Counted from the stretch's first letter, positions 1 to 10,795 are shown. The stretch: 64,000 bases of DNA from Trachythela sp. YZ-2020 (GCA_016169945.1 JADLSH010000199.1:4450001-4514000), one strand, 5' to 3'. Notes: generated by a model not told the origin, from the sequence alone. Translations and numbers: made by a program.

Positions 1-180
1 AACTTTCAGTCATTCCATGGAGTTTAAGCAAATGAAGCCTTCGGGTACTTGAACTAATTTAGGCGGCATGTAGACTAAATTAAATTTCGACGGCATGTAA
101 ATAGTAATATTCGTGGCTCATTTCAATTTCAAACTCAACAGCGACGCCTCCCCTTGTAAATAAATATATGCACTCAAACA
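1..180 (-). other. Upstream-region homologue of gene A (left-edge paralogue)
   Basis: This stretch resembles 11020-11150, which lies 130-260 bp upstream of the gene A start codon. Shared elements are a leading 'acttga' segment, a 'gcggcat' motif, and a closing stretch ending in 'tgtaaataaa' followed by 'tgcactc'. Because gene A is read on the minus strand, this copy would be the upstream flank of another paralogue lying left of the window. No exon is visible here. The promoter role is inferred only from position. Confidence 0.4.
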
Positions 181-297
181 ATTTTTCTTTTATTAGATGA
201 GCGTGCATGTTTTACAGTCGATAATTATACATATTATTATATATAAACCGTTATTTACTTACTGTACCGCTAAAATGAACTAGCTACGACATAATTA

Positions 298-420
298 CAG
301 GGGTGTAGGTAAAGGGAAGCTCAGGGAGTTTAGCCCTCCTTGTTAAAATTCCTTTCAGTTGAGAGGAGGGGGGGGGGGGCTAAGCACCCATTATACTTGA
401 CCTCTGTGGCTTGCAAAGAC
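298..420. repeat. hAT-type element end fragment
   Basis: The stretch begins with CAGGGGTGTAG and continues into a 'ttagccctccttgttaaaatt' type subterminal region. This closely resembles the ends of the complete hAT element at 59859-63104. I see no matching right end nearby, so it is a solo end or a degraded MITE. A run of twelve G follows at about 368-379. Confidence 0.45.
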
Positions 421-896
421 AACTGAAACTTGAGATGTAAAGGGTTTTTGTAGATGGAAATTATCGAGTGTAAATGTATATATTTTCGAACACTTCTGTC
501 ACTGCATCTGTTTGTTTTGCCAATAAGTCATGAAAGATATTTATATTTTATAGCTCTATCAGTTTTAAACTGTTCTCCCAAAAGGTCCAGTATAATTGAC
601 GCAATGTTTCGACATGACAAAACCTAAACTAAACTAACTTTATTTATGCCTTACAGTTCTATTGGTTTTAAACTGTTCTTCATAGAGGTCCAGTAAGCTA
701 ATCAAATATATAATAAAATAGCATGCCCTTATAAATCGTTACTCATATGGTTACCTTATTATATAAAATCATCAATACCATCTGATTTTGTAAATACATT
801 ACGTAAGTTTCGTTAACACAGTAACTCTCAACACAGAATCTCAAGGAAACTCAACAAGATCGATTTCCCCTACAAGCTGCATAATTCTGTCCTAGA

Positions 897-1815
897 AGGA
901 ACTGATCACGGAAGAGATTTGGGAGTGTGGACTGCATACAATCTGACATGCATGGTCCAAACATGTTGAAGTGCAATGTGCTCAAGCAACAAAAATGTTA
1001 GGCTACATAAGAAGAACTACCCTAGACATTAAAACTATCTCGGTTCGTCGTACCCTATATTTGACCTTAGTACGTTCAAAACTATGCTACGCTTCCCAAG
1101 TCTGGGCTCCGCAATCTGTGGAATTGATCAAACGCTCGGAAAGAATTCAACGACGCGCGAGCAAATTTATTCTAGATCTGCCGTTTATGTGCGAAGTCAG
1201 CTATACGCGAAGACTCGAAATGTTGGATCTCCTCCCACTCTGCTATTGGCATGAGTTTCTAGATCTCGTCCTCTTCTTTAAATCTATCAATGGGATGATA
1301 AACATTAACAACAGCGTTCTACCACCAATACAGAACCGGGAAAGAATAACAAGATCAGCTGACCCAAATTGTTTGATGTTCACCACCGCGAAGTGCAGGA
1401 CTGCAACATTCCAGAAATCGTTTATATCCCGGTGTACGAGAGTATGGAATATACTACCGAACGAACTGACATCGAAAAACGCTAGCTTTAGCAGTTTCAA
1501 AAACAGTTTGTATGAATATTACAAATCAGCGTTAGACATTTATGATGTTGAAAATCCTAGAACATGGAAGTCTATATGTTTGTCTTGTAACATGTCTCGT
1601 AACTTGTTTCGTTCGACTTCGTGTTGTTATTAGTTCTATAAATGTTTCTTCGTTTTGTCTTGTCTTGTGAGTTGCGTTGTGGTCAAGGGCCGCTGTAATT
1701 GGCGTGAGCTGTAGCGTATACCCTGCCTTGTGATTGTATATTATCTTTGTTGTTATTGTAAACTGTAAGTTTGTGTGAAATTGGCAAAGCGTAATAAATA
1801 AATAAATAAATAAAC
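897..1815 (+). pseudogene. 3' fragment of a CR1/Jockey-like LINE (reverse transcriptase C-terminus)
   Basis: The open frame at 971-1633 matches the thumb and C-terminal part of non-LTR retrotransposon reverse transcriptases: an RRTLYLTLVRSKLCYASQVW block, then IQRRASKFIL, then the terminal 'ATFQKSF..RCTRVWNILP' block. The catalytic motifs and the endonuclease are missing, so it is a 5'-truncated copy. Upstream of 971 a frame-shifted piece reading DLGVWTAYNLT continues the same protein, so a frameshift is present. The copy ends in tandem TAAA units (about 1794-1815), as expected for a LINE 3' tail. It has the same organisation as the LINE at 24.1-25.7 kb. It is not a functional gene. Confidence 0.8.
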
Positions 1816-2284
1816 GAGATAATTAAAGGGCTCTAAAGCTAAATACTTCATGATTTGCCTTTTATAAACCGCACAAAATATCTAAAGACCTTTAACACGT
1901 GAAGACGATTTTCTTTCTATTCATGGTATTAATTGCGTTATTTCGCGTAAAACAAAACTCAAAGAAATAGAACAAACTGCCAGAAAAAGACATTAAATGC
2001 ACGTGTGTTTTGTTTGCTGTATGTAACATTACTGGAGTCATCAATATGACGGGCACAAATAAGCGAAGGTTGTACTGCGTTGTTGGAATTTGAAAATCAT
2101 TTGTTGTGTGACGATGCTAGAATGGCAACCAAATATTTTTGAGTGAAAAAGTGCATGTTTAATGCCTTGCAGTATATTTTCCACTGTAGAGAAACAATCA
2201 TATACACCTATCTATAATTTATTATACGATTGGAAGATCAATGGGTCGACAATCATCACTGAATGTAGAAAAATTGTGAAACTG
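1816..2284. other. Unassigned spacer
   Basis: No gene is supported. Around 2061-2160 the sequence resembles the 3' flanks of the FReD genes at about 2830-2960 and 16750-16890. This suggests it is a decayed downstream flank of a FReD copy. Confidence 0.4.
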
Positions 2285-2480
2285 GTTACTTCCAAAATCT
2301 TCCACCCTTGCCATTGTATACCGATGTAATCACTCCGACCTGCTCCCAGATACAGACCATTGAGGTTGGAATCATGACAGTTTTTGTACCACCAGCTGCC
2401 TTTGTATCATTGTCACTACCTTGGTAGTGAATTGCATTTGATTGTGTAAAGAAGGGAATCACTGTCTTTCACGTGCACAA
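2285..2480 (-). pseudogene. Relic of a FReD terminal exon (third paralogue)
   Basis: On the minus strand this stretch aligns at the base level with the terminal fibrinogen-domain exons of genes A (3510-3794) and B (17365-17609). It includes the segments for CACAATCAAATGCA (HNQMQ), the SNLNGLYL region and GAGRSD. The reading frame is broken by small indels, and the usual Lys-Lys-Thr-Glu C-terminus is gone. No partner exons lie immediately 5' on the minus strand, so it is a partial duplicate. It shows the cluster once had at least three copies. Confidence 0.7.
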
Positions 2481-2644
2481 GTTTGCATAAACATGAACAA
2501 GAAGCCTTTGGCTGAGCCATTACTGGTGACTGGTCTTATAGGCTGGCACACGGGAGAGGAATATTTCTAGACCGTATACCCGAATTTCTACGATTTCCCC
2601 TATTGCATTCACGCACGTGAGAGGCATGAAACTTAGCGATGTTA

Positions 2645-2783
2645 TAATTTCGAATTTCGCTGCAAAGTTGACAGGTTGGTTTAGGCTGTCTAGCCAATCA
2701 GAGGGTTTCCTTACAAAACCTGATGGTGAAATTCATTATCGACTTGACAACCAACTTGCAACTTTGCAGCGAAATTCGAAATT
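2645..2783. repeat. Short MITE with about 25-bp terminal inverted repeats
   Basis: The left end (2645-2669) and right end (2759-2783) are perfect inverted repeats containing CGAATTTCGCTGCAAAGTTG. The 63-codon open frame at 2617-2808 is a by-product of this element. A second, truncated copy of its left half lies at 13855-13970. Confidence 0.75.
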
Positions 2784-3245
2784 GTCAAACGAACTTCGTG
2801 ACCAATGAATCTTTGAATCGCCTGTAAGATTACTGAAAAGTGAACTAATAAATTTTAACGGGGACAAAGTCAAGGGATGCATCGGGTTGTACTGGCCGTT
2901 GCAAATCACATGTTATATGACGGTACAAGATGGTAATTCAATATTTCTAACTGTAAAGAAGTGAAAAAAGTATAATCATGTAATTTAAAACATTGGAAGA
3001 TAATCCATTCACATTTTACACCTGCCGGTAGACAACTACTAAGTCTTCATCATTCATGATTATGCCTAATGGTTTGATAGTTTCTAGAATAATTTGAAAA
3101 TATTAAAATTAAAAACAACAATAATACTATGACTAAGTTTGTATTATTAATAATATTATTAAAGCAGCAATAGAAAGTTCATTCTTAATTGTTGTTCATG
3201 ATTCATTTAAAACACACCAGGACGTATTTTCATCTCCGTCTTTTT

Positions 3246-3602
3246 CATTAACGATTAACGATTAACGATTAACATTTCTATAGCGCAAATTTACATGTGA
3301 ATATGATCAAATGCGCTTTACATCAAGTGTTACGCTTACCTATAATTACATACTTAGCCTAGACTATTTTATCTTTACAACGATTGTGATATTACTTTCT
3401 TAACTGTGTTTATCCTAACCCACCCTGTCAACTTTCCCTGTGGGAGGAAACCGGAGTGCCCGGAGAAAACCCACGACTTTCGGCAGAGCGTTGACGGACT
3501 CTTTTCACATCAGTCCGTTGCGAGAATCGAACCCACGAACTCAGAGGTGAAAGGCGCTTGCCCTGACGACCGCGCCACCGAAGCCCCACTTGCAGCTCCT
3601 CT
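3246..3602 (-). mobile_element. tRNA-derived SINE inserted in the last FReD exon of gene A
   Basis: Read on the minus strand, the element starts near 'ggagctgcaagtggggc'. It carries an RNA polymerase III A-box-like stretch (GGCGCGGTCGTCAGGGCAAG) and a B box (GGTTCGATTC), then a core with 'gtaaagcgc' and 'gcgctatagaaatg'. It ends in tandem TTAATCG units (about 3248-3275). It splits the exon: the upstream side ends in the Met-Lys-Trp-Tyr region, and the downstream side resumes with MKKTEMKIRPGVF and a stop at about 3203-3245. The flanks share an AAAAAGA stretch, a possible target duplication. Confidence 0.75.
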
Positions 3603-3794
3603 TTTTCCATCGTACCATTTCATTCCAGTGTCATCACTCCGACCTGCTCCCAGGTACAGGCCATTGAGGTTGGAATTATAACAGCCTCTGTACCACCAGC
3701 TGCCCCTGTACGCCGTAGCACAATTACGGCTATCAACATCATTGTCACTATCCTTGGTAGAGAACTGCATTTGATTGTGAATCACCTGCGTCAC
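3510..3794 (-). pseudogene. Gene A terminal FReD exon (frame-shifted and SINE-interrupted)
   Basis: The exon contains HNQMQFSTKD, an acidic calcium-site-like stretch (DSDNDVDSRNCA), SWWYRGCYNSNLNG and LYLGAGRSD, all diagnostic of the C-terminal half of fibrinogen-related domains. The acceptor is at 3795-3796 (AAAAG/GTGACG). Compared with gene B, eleven bases after the GGTGATT segment are missing, so the spliced frame would run into a stop. The last residues are displaced by the SINE. Confidence 0.75.
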
Positions 3795-4780
3795 CTTTTA
3801 AAAAAGAACAAAACACCATGATATATAAGTAATATATAGTAATAATTGTTTTGTTTTGTGAAAAAACCCACTCATAGTTCTCACGGATCGAACGCTTTGC
3901 CAAATAAATAAACGCGGTATTTACAGTTATATATTCGTCACCATGAAAACCTACAAGGAATTTATTATATTTTATTTTATTTATTTTATAAGCTTTGTCA
4001 CATCTTTAGCAGTACATTACATACTGTAATATACAAGTCAAAATATAAATAACGTTTACAAAATTGTGACTGGGTAATCACAACAGCTTTTAACCAATTA
4101 CTGTGATCCCAAACGACAAATAGACATACGACTTACAAACTTACAATGACTGTTATACTGACATACATACATACATAAAGAAAAACAATCTAGAAACAGC
4201 ATGCAACAGGTTTAGACAAGTCACGAGCCTGATTGCATTTCAAACAACTCTATCTTCGAGGGTCATTTACATTATAATTAATATTCAGAGTGGAACGGAA
4301 GTAGTCGAGTAACAGTTTCGTAAATGTATAGCCAGAAAGTTAAATATCTATTCGTTGTAGGTCTTGGTAGGGCATTCCAGATTCGTGTTGATCTTATGGT
4401 GTATGTCTGTAATATATCGAGGTTTTACATTTCTTAGTAATTTAAAAAGTAATCAGTTTCAATTTTCTTCAGTGATCACAAGAAGATTTTACTTTAAAAA
4501 CTGGAAGAAGCTCTGGTGTAAGTAGGTTAAAAATAATCTAACCAAATTATGTGCATGCTTTCCAGTGTGATTTTACCTTTCAATAGGGATACATCGGGTA
4601 AAAGTGACCTTTTTTCCATTGTATTATTTATGGCAGCATTGCTTGATTTAGAACTATATCAACTTTTACCTCAGTTTGTTACAGCAATTTGGGTTTTATT
4701 TTTTCTAACACCAGACAATTTTGCATTTTTCAGTTTCTCATCATTGCGTATGCTCGTCTTAATTTACCTGAAAAATTTCC
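3795..4780. other. Gene A FReD intron with repeat tails
   Basis: This is intronic in gene A. Around 3960-4000 the TTTATT-rich stretch and the following bases look like the 3' tail of a retroelement in minus orientation. (ATAC)n occurs near 4165. Nothing protein-coding is supported. The plus-strand open frame at 4549-4878 overlaps intron and exon antisense. Confidence 0.5.
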
Positions 4781-4799
4781 AACCTTTAATCTGTATTTA

Positions 4800-5144
4800 T
4801 CAGTTTCGTCACCACACTAAATGTTCCATATTTAGCATAACGTTCAGTGCCACTGAAATCCATCAAATCAACTCTTAAAACATTTTGGCCAGATTTGGAC
4901 AAACGATGTATTTTGTCCAGACCCAACCAAAACTCGCCGCTCAAGTTGCCAAAGCCAGCTTTATAGTCTGTCCATCCAAGATAGAAATATTCACTGCCAT
5001 CTTGTCTTCGTTGGAACACAGTCCATCCGCCTTTATCTCTGCTCATGTCACATCTGACTGGGAACGATCCCATGTCATCAGGATCGATTGTGTAAACACC
5101 ATCTTGTCTCACTCCAGATTTATAGAGATCAGCACAGCTAGCAA
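4800..5144 (-). pseudogene. Gene A N-terminal FReD exon (1-bp frameshift)
   Basis: The exon encodes SCADLYKSGVRQDGVYTI, FPVRCDMSRD, GGWTVFQRRQDGS and FWLGLDKIHRLSK: the N-terminal half of a FReD with its first two cysteines. The acceptor is TATAG at 5145-5149, giving VASCADLY after the EGF-like piece. A base present in gene B is missing near 4811, so the last residues before the donor are out of frame and end in TAA. Confidence 0.75.
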
Positions 5145-5331
5145 CTATATAATTGTAAGTTACAAACGAATAAGAATTAAAACACTCTACTAATACAAGC
5201 ATAATACACAGTTTTGTGTTTGGATCACTTGTTTGTGACTTCTATGATTTAACAAACGCTAAATAAAATGTACCTGTTCTACCGTAAATATCTATACCTG
5301 GCCTACAGTAAATCATTTCCATAATTATTAC

Positions 5332-5396
5332 CTGTACATTCTAGTCCTGAACCAGTGAAACCAGTTTTTCATGCACACGAGAACGAATCAGAATTA
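5332..5396 (-). pseudogene. Gene A EGF-like half-exon with in-frame TGA
   Basis: This 65-bp minus-strand exon is bounded by CAG and GTAATA. It encodes the second half of an EGF-like domain (SDSFSCA, then KTGFTGSGLECT). The codon matching the glycine of gene B is TGA here (5369-5371), so the reading frame is closed. Confidence 0.65.
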
Positions 5397-5475
5397 CTGA
5401 TTCCATTGGGCCCCCTAAAAACAGGCCCGAACGGCCTGTATATTACTGCTGGTTTGGTACTGTGTTGGCAACTTA

Positions 5476-5721
5476 TTGATTATGTTGCGTGATCTCACCG
5501 GCAGCTTATGGCTGCTGTCGAACTTGAGCGTGTTGGTTGGTCTGAAGTACGTGTTGGCCAGCCTGATGAGCGTATTGTTTTATGTGTTGAGCGTGTTGAT
5601 CATGGGACTGAAGTTTCCCCCAGGTAATCCAGCGGTTATGCAAACAACTGGTCAAGTCGGCATAATATTTTCTGGCATAAATTTGATAACCTCTTTATAT
5701 TTTGATGTTAATAATACCTAG
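5476..5721. repeat. Copy A of a duplicated 21-bp tandem-repeat block, open on the plus strand
   Basis: This block is duplicated at 18915-19172. It holds about five degenerate 21-bp units ('gcgtgttggttggtctga' type). On the plus strand both copies are open and leucine/valine rich (LSVLVGL, SVLFYVL). On the minus strand, the sense of the lectin genes, they read as Gln/His-rich heptads such as QTNQHAQ but contain stops. Whether either strand is or was coding is unclear. Confidence 0.4.
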
Positions 5722-5959
5722 TAGTTGAACGAGATGGAAGACGGTCAGGTTATTGATAGCTCATCGCTTCATGAGCCTTACAGTGGGGAATATATAGTCC
5801 TCTTCAACGAGTTTTCAACCCTGAGCGTGCTGGTAAGGGACGAGGCAACGAGAACTCGTTGTGGGCGCCTGGCATCATGGGCTTTTAAATTATCAATTTA
5901 AAAAATTTTATTGCACTTTCTATTTTTCCTCATCTAAAATTTGATTAGTTATAACCCCT

Positions 5960-6555
5960 TCCTAGCCTTAGGACACATCTTGATCTTGCGACTAGGCCTA
6001 GGCCCACGCAGATTCTGTTCGTTGTTGTTTTGAAGACTCCAGCACGCTCCTGTTTCAATCCACAGAAAACTGTGAGCAACTTGATTCTGCAATATGCAAG
6101 AACTTGCTACTCGCTTGCACTGGAGACTATTTGTCTTTCAGACAATTTGTAAGCCACAATTTGAAGCTCGAAGACCTGTGTAATCAATTGAACCGGTGGA
6201 GATAAGAAAGTATTTACTTCTGGAGCCACCTCTATACCTTGGGCAGAAAAATACAAAGACTTACAGTTTAATGACAAGGATGCGAACACCCTGAAACCGG
6301 TCATAGAAATGCACCGATCGATGGTTCGATATGTTGGTGTAGATACAATAAACTGTTCATAGACGTCGAATCCATAAAACCTGATCAAGTGGTAAATGCG
6401 GAAAGATATATTCTTAGCAAAAGTTCTTGTATTAATGAAATCACTTGTCTACACTTTGGATATTTCATAGAGATACTGACAGCTGAAGTATTTGATTGGG
6501 AAATTTATTTGAAAGATATAGCTGGAAAATGTCTGACGGTTGCTATGTTTAAATA
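5960..6555 (+). other. Unidentified coding-like relic, copy A
   Basis: This stretch lies between the Ser/Thr-rich exon and the EGF-like exon of gene A and is duplicated at 19400-19995. On the plus strand it contains readable pieces that are similar in both copies: CCFEDSSTLLFQSTENCEQL, then KNLLLACTGDY, then VSHNLKLEDLCNQLNRW and a stop, and further on INEITCLHFGYFIEIL and LTVAMFK. Frames are broken between pieces. I do not recognise the family. A decayed mobile-element or processed-gene relic older than the duplication is the simplest reading. Confidence 0.35.
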
Positions 6556-6589
6556 ATATTAACAGACATGATTTAAATATTTTTCATAC

Positions 6590-6844
6590 CTGAAGGCTGT
6601 GACAATGTAGTTTGAATCGCAGATGAATGAATGTGAAAATTTGAGATTGAATGAGGTTCAAGATTGGTCGATGATGGTGGAACGAATTTAGATGTTAGAT
6701 CAACGATTGGTGTCTTCGATACACTAGATCCCAGGCCACTTGCAACACTTTTGGGTAATCCGTTACTGACATTGGTTAGAATTGAAGTGGCACTTTTTCC
6801 CACACTTGTTTTCAAAGATGGATTTAGTCGCAGGATGGCTGAGT
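6590..6844 (-). CDS. Gene A Ser/Thr-rich exon 2 (part of pseudogene)
   Basis: This 255-bp exon starts after TCCTCAG and ends at CAG/GTATGA, phase 1 at both ends. It encodes a low-complexity Ser/Thr/Pro-rich segment (SVGKSATSIL, KFVPPSSTNLEP, IQTTLSQPSG), probably an O-glycosylated extracellular linker. It is homologous to the exon at 7143-7335, so the linker grew by exon duplication. A truncated copy of its end remains in gene B at 20027-20095. Confidence 0.6.
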
Positions 6845-7142
6845 CTGAGGACACTTCACTACTAGCGAAGGAATGAAACAATAAAACTTTTTGGTACTGG
6901 AGTTTGAAAATGGTTGATTCATATCGTTCATTCATATAAGATAGATATTTTTCGCTCTATTTAAAATGTATATTTTATGCAGCGAAGGATTAAACCTGCG
7001 TTTGTAGGAAGTGTTTAATAGGATATTCCATAGGGTTAGTGCGAAATGGGTGAGAGTTTCTTGAGAGAAATAACTTGAGAATGTCTTAAGGTTGGCACAA
7101 TTAAACAATATCTGCAGATGATATATTATATAATTGAAATAC

Positions 7143-7335
7143 CTGGAAAATCTGACAGTGTAGTTGAATAAGTTTCAAGATCTGTCGCTGAAGAAGGTTC
7201 AGGATTGGTTGATGATGGTGCAACAGATGACGGTAGATCGACAAAAGACGTTTTCAATACACTAGATACCAGACTTCCAATAAATGAAGATATCACGGGC
7301 ACCATAGTGGTGCTGGGTAAAACAGATGACGCCTT
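7143..7335 (-). CDS. Gene A Ser/Thr-rich exon 1 (part of pseudogene)
   Basis: This 193-bp exon starts after TTTGCAG in phase 0, matching the phase-0 end of the PAN exon. It ends CCAG/GTATTT in phase 1, matching the next Ser/Thr exon. It encodes KASSVLPSTTMVPVISSF and VAPSSTNPEPSSATDLE, low-complexity and extracellular in style. Its sequence parallels exon 6590-6844 (PSSTNxEP). Confidence 0.6.
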
Positions 7336-7379
7336 CTGCAAATCATCTAAAATAGATAGTATTTCATTACAAGGCATTA

Positions 7380-10300
7380 GTTAAATGCTAGTCAAATGGA
7401 AAATAATATGATTTGAGCGATTTCATGATTAACGTCACAAAAGACTACGCTTAATATAGAAAACATTCATATGTAGACGAACTGGACAAAATGAAAGTAT
7501 AAATATATTATCCTATTAAGACGGACACAAGTAGCTTGAAATTTCCCTACGTAAAGTTCTCTACGCTGTCCAGTTAACATGCTGAAGTTATAGCAGTGTT
7601 GGATAAGACCTGAATACACCCTTTCGAAAAGTAGTTAACCTTGGCTATAGAGCCTCGTTTTGGTGTTGAGACATTGGCTTTATAGTCTTTAATCTAGTTA
7701 TTGATGATCTAATCATGAAGTACATGGTATAACCGTGGAAGCCATGCTTTCTCAGTTTGTATTCATACTAAAAATCAAAATCTAGTGAGCTTTTATACCT
7801 TTTTGTCCTACATAAGATTTCCGTCCCATCAACAAAAAGAATGGCTCTAAAACCGAGGTCTCAATCACGTTAGCGAGGCGGTATAACCAATTTAAAGTAC
7901 TTTTCGGAAGGGTGTATATGTTTCTGTGCAGTTTCAATCTGATTCTTTCGTGTATTCTTTGGTATACTTGTCACTGGCTGTCAGTAAAGACAGGACTTCA
8001 GCCCTTGATTTAGAAATACAATAGCTTGTGATATTCTTAGCGATACTCAGATATGCAAACCAGTACCTGAATTTCTACTGTCATTATTTCTCTTTCTATC
8101 CTCCGTATTCTTTGTCTATACGAAATTGATTCCCATAATTATAAATATTAAAGTTAAACATAATATTTAATTAGACTGATTAGCATCTGAACATTCACCT
8201 TATATGCATCTGCTCTGGACGCGGACACCAGACTATTGCAATAGCTCTTGCAGTGCAGGCGAGCTGAAAATGGTGGACCTGGCTTTGGCAAAGAGATGAC
8301 AGTGTGCTAGCTTCAAAGACTTAAATAAAGGAAGGGATATTGGGTAATGAACTGTAATGACTTATAAGTTAGCACAGTGACGAGTGATCGTATCACTCAC
8401 AGTGATGAGTGAGCGAAAACGACATACATATTTCTTAAACCTAACTAGGAGCAGTTGCGACAAATTTAGAATTTAGAATCTTTTAGGGCAAACATGCAGT
8501 GTTTTATCCCTATAAGGCTATATAAATGCGATAGCTATTCTGCCTTTCGAAATCTAAAAGTTCATTTTGGACATAAAATACCAATTGACCCTACATAATT
8601 TTCCTTTTATTAGACGGAGAAATACGCCTGGTCGTCAGTATATTGATATGTAGTGTTGATACTTTGAATATCCAAAAAGAACACGTCAAGAAATTCGGTA
8701 ATTCGCATGATAAATAATTAAATATGCAAGAATATATTCCCAACTGAACAGAGCAAACACATTATATATATTAATAGTTTGAAAATAACTTCAGTGGGCC
8801 AGAAACTATAGCTATAGAAAAATAGAGTATTTGTCCATTGGATAAGTGAAATCGGCAATTACACCAGCCCCCCCCCCCCCCTCCCTATACGGGAGCTCCC
8901 ATATAAAAAATGAACGGTTCCTAAATATTTCAAACGAATACTAGAGTAAGACGTTTAATGTACGTTCAGTTGAAAGCTTAGACATCTGGCTTTCTAACGG
9001 TGGGTTACTTTTATGGAACGATTATATTGATTCGCGAATTAAAATAATACCCATTTTAGTAACTGTATGAGTTTAGAAAATAGAAAATTTGATTGAGATG
9101 CAATAACAAATCCATACTTGAACTATAGACCTATCTTGCCAATAAAAGGAAAAAATTGAGCCATTTTGCCAAAAAAGAGTATTTATGACTATCCGTGCAA
9201 ATTTCTAAATGTCAAATGATTTAATAACTTTACCTGCATTATTGTTACGTTAAACCGTGTTTAGGCTTGCGCCATTTTGCTAATATTTGTTTATACATCA
9301 ATACGGCGCCATTTAATGGCGTTGTTGCTAACGATGTCGACGGACAAAAGATTGTTTTATGAAACTTTCCCTCCTGTAGCAACAATAACTGCAGCATTAA
9401 AGTAATTTTTATATATGGCATAATTAACCAGCGGCATCTAAAAATGATGGGTTTTACTAAAATTCTATCTTGTGCAGTTATTACATGCGCTAAAGCCACA
9501 AATAACAACGACAAGAACAAGCTTTAAGATAATACTAAAATCATGGAAATTATTAGGCATAAAGGATGGTTGTTTTTCACATCCCATGGCAATGTATATT
9601 GTCGCGGTTTATATCCACTGAAAACGCAAATATCCACTGGACATTTCATATTGCCTTTGCCGGATCCATTGGACAGACGTTCCAAAGATCAACACACAAA
9701 CAGGGGTGTAGAGGAAGGGGAGCTTAGCCCTCCTTAAAGCCCCCCATTGTAAAATTTCCTTTCAGTTGCCCGCCTTAAGATTTTTATCAAGACAGAACTA
9801 ATCTTTGATAATATAAGTTTTTGCCAATTTAACAATATTTGGCATTATTCTACAATAAAAATACAGTTATTCCAATCTATTTCTATTCAATTTCTGAAGT
9901 AATACTACTTTTACTTATATAGAGGATGGTATTCTAACCAATAACTGAAATTTTTCTTGCTGTTCACTCCCCATGCAAGGCCTCCAAGGACTACAGACAC
10001 CACTGCATGCACGCAAAATTTTCTAAGATCTCCAAGAACTTCTATTAAACTGCCTACCGTCTCATCTACGTCAACCTAATATATCTATTTTGGACAATTC
10101 AAATTCCATCTGTTTACTTATTATGCCAGAACATCGCAGAACAAATTTGACATTGTCTTGTCTTTCTGTAAACAATGTTTTATACTTGCATGTTAGTTGC
10201 GGAATACCCGCAATGGAGCAATAAGTGCTGTGACTGTGCATGAGACTAGCATGTTTTGTTTGACAAAGGTTGTAAATAAATAAAAAATAGACGAAATGTT

Positions 10301-10430
10301 CAATGACAATGGACGTCTTCCTTGTCCATTGCACATATGTCGCACTGGTATATTGGACATGTACATTTTTGAGAACCAGACCGAAACAAGTATTTTCCAA
10401 ATATCTAAATTTTCTAGCGAAATTATAACA
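7380..10430. other. Gene A large intron; mostly unassigned
   Basis: No exon is supported between the PAN exon and Ser/Thr exon 1. It contains a poly-C run (about 8868-8882) and a hAT-like end at 9701-9790. The minus frame at 9245-9520 resembles a signal peptide but begins with TTG directly after an in-frame TAA and is not accepted as a gene. Confidence 0.5.
9701..9790. repeat. hAT-type element end fragment
   Basis: It starts CAGGGGTGTAGAGGAAGGGG and continues 'agcttagccctcc' and 'tgtaaaatttcc'. It is similar to 298-420 and to the ends of the intact hAT element at 59.9-63.1 kb. No right end was found. Confidence 0.4.
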
Positions 10431-10433
10431 TAC

Positions 10434-10657
10434 CGCTTCAACATCACGTAACAGATATGTCCAATATCCTGTCTTTGTTGTGTTTCGCTTTTCAGTGACG
10501 TTGGTAAGTTGGCAGTTTCCAACATTGATTATTGTTCTGTAGTTGAATCCAACACATTTCGGTTCTTTTTCGCAGAGAGTGTAACATTCTATCTGGACAA
10601 CTGAAGTTTCAACTTTGTGACTTGATATGATCTCATCTGGAGGTAATGATGGACCTC
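10434..10657 (-). CDS. Gene A PAN/apple-domain exon
   Basis: This 224-bp exon lies between TTTTTAG and GTATGT and encodes a PAN/apple module: KVETSVVQIECYTLCEKEPK, then CVGFNYR, NCQLTNVTEK and GYWTYLLRDVEA. The cysteine pattern (ECYTLC, then CVGFNYR, then NCQL) is typical of PAN_1 domains, which bind proteins or carbohydrates in secreted proteins. The exon takes one base from the signal-peptide exon and ends in phase 0, the same phases as the gene B PAN exon. The exon itself is intact although the gene is broken downstream. Confidence 0.75.
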
Positions 10658-10795
10658 CTAAAAATATTAGAGGGATTGAAGATCTCCAACACTGCATGGA
10701 GTAGAATTTTAAACAATTTCTAGCCTCTTTGATAATTTAAACAGACTTTCATATTTTATAGAAACTTTTTTTATGAAATAAAGATGCAGACTCAC

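Noticed and set aside
9245..9520. Minus-strand frame resembling a signal peptide
   Set aside because: The first codon is TTG, with an in-frame TAA just upstream; no ATG, no partner exon, and gene A already has a better signal exon at 10796-10892.
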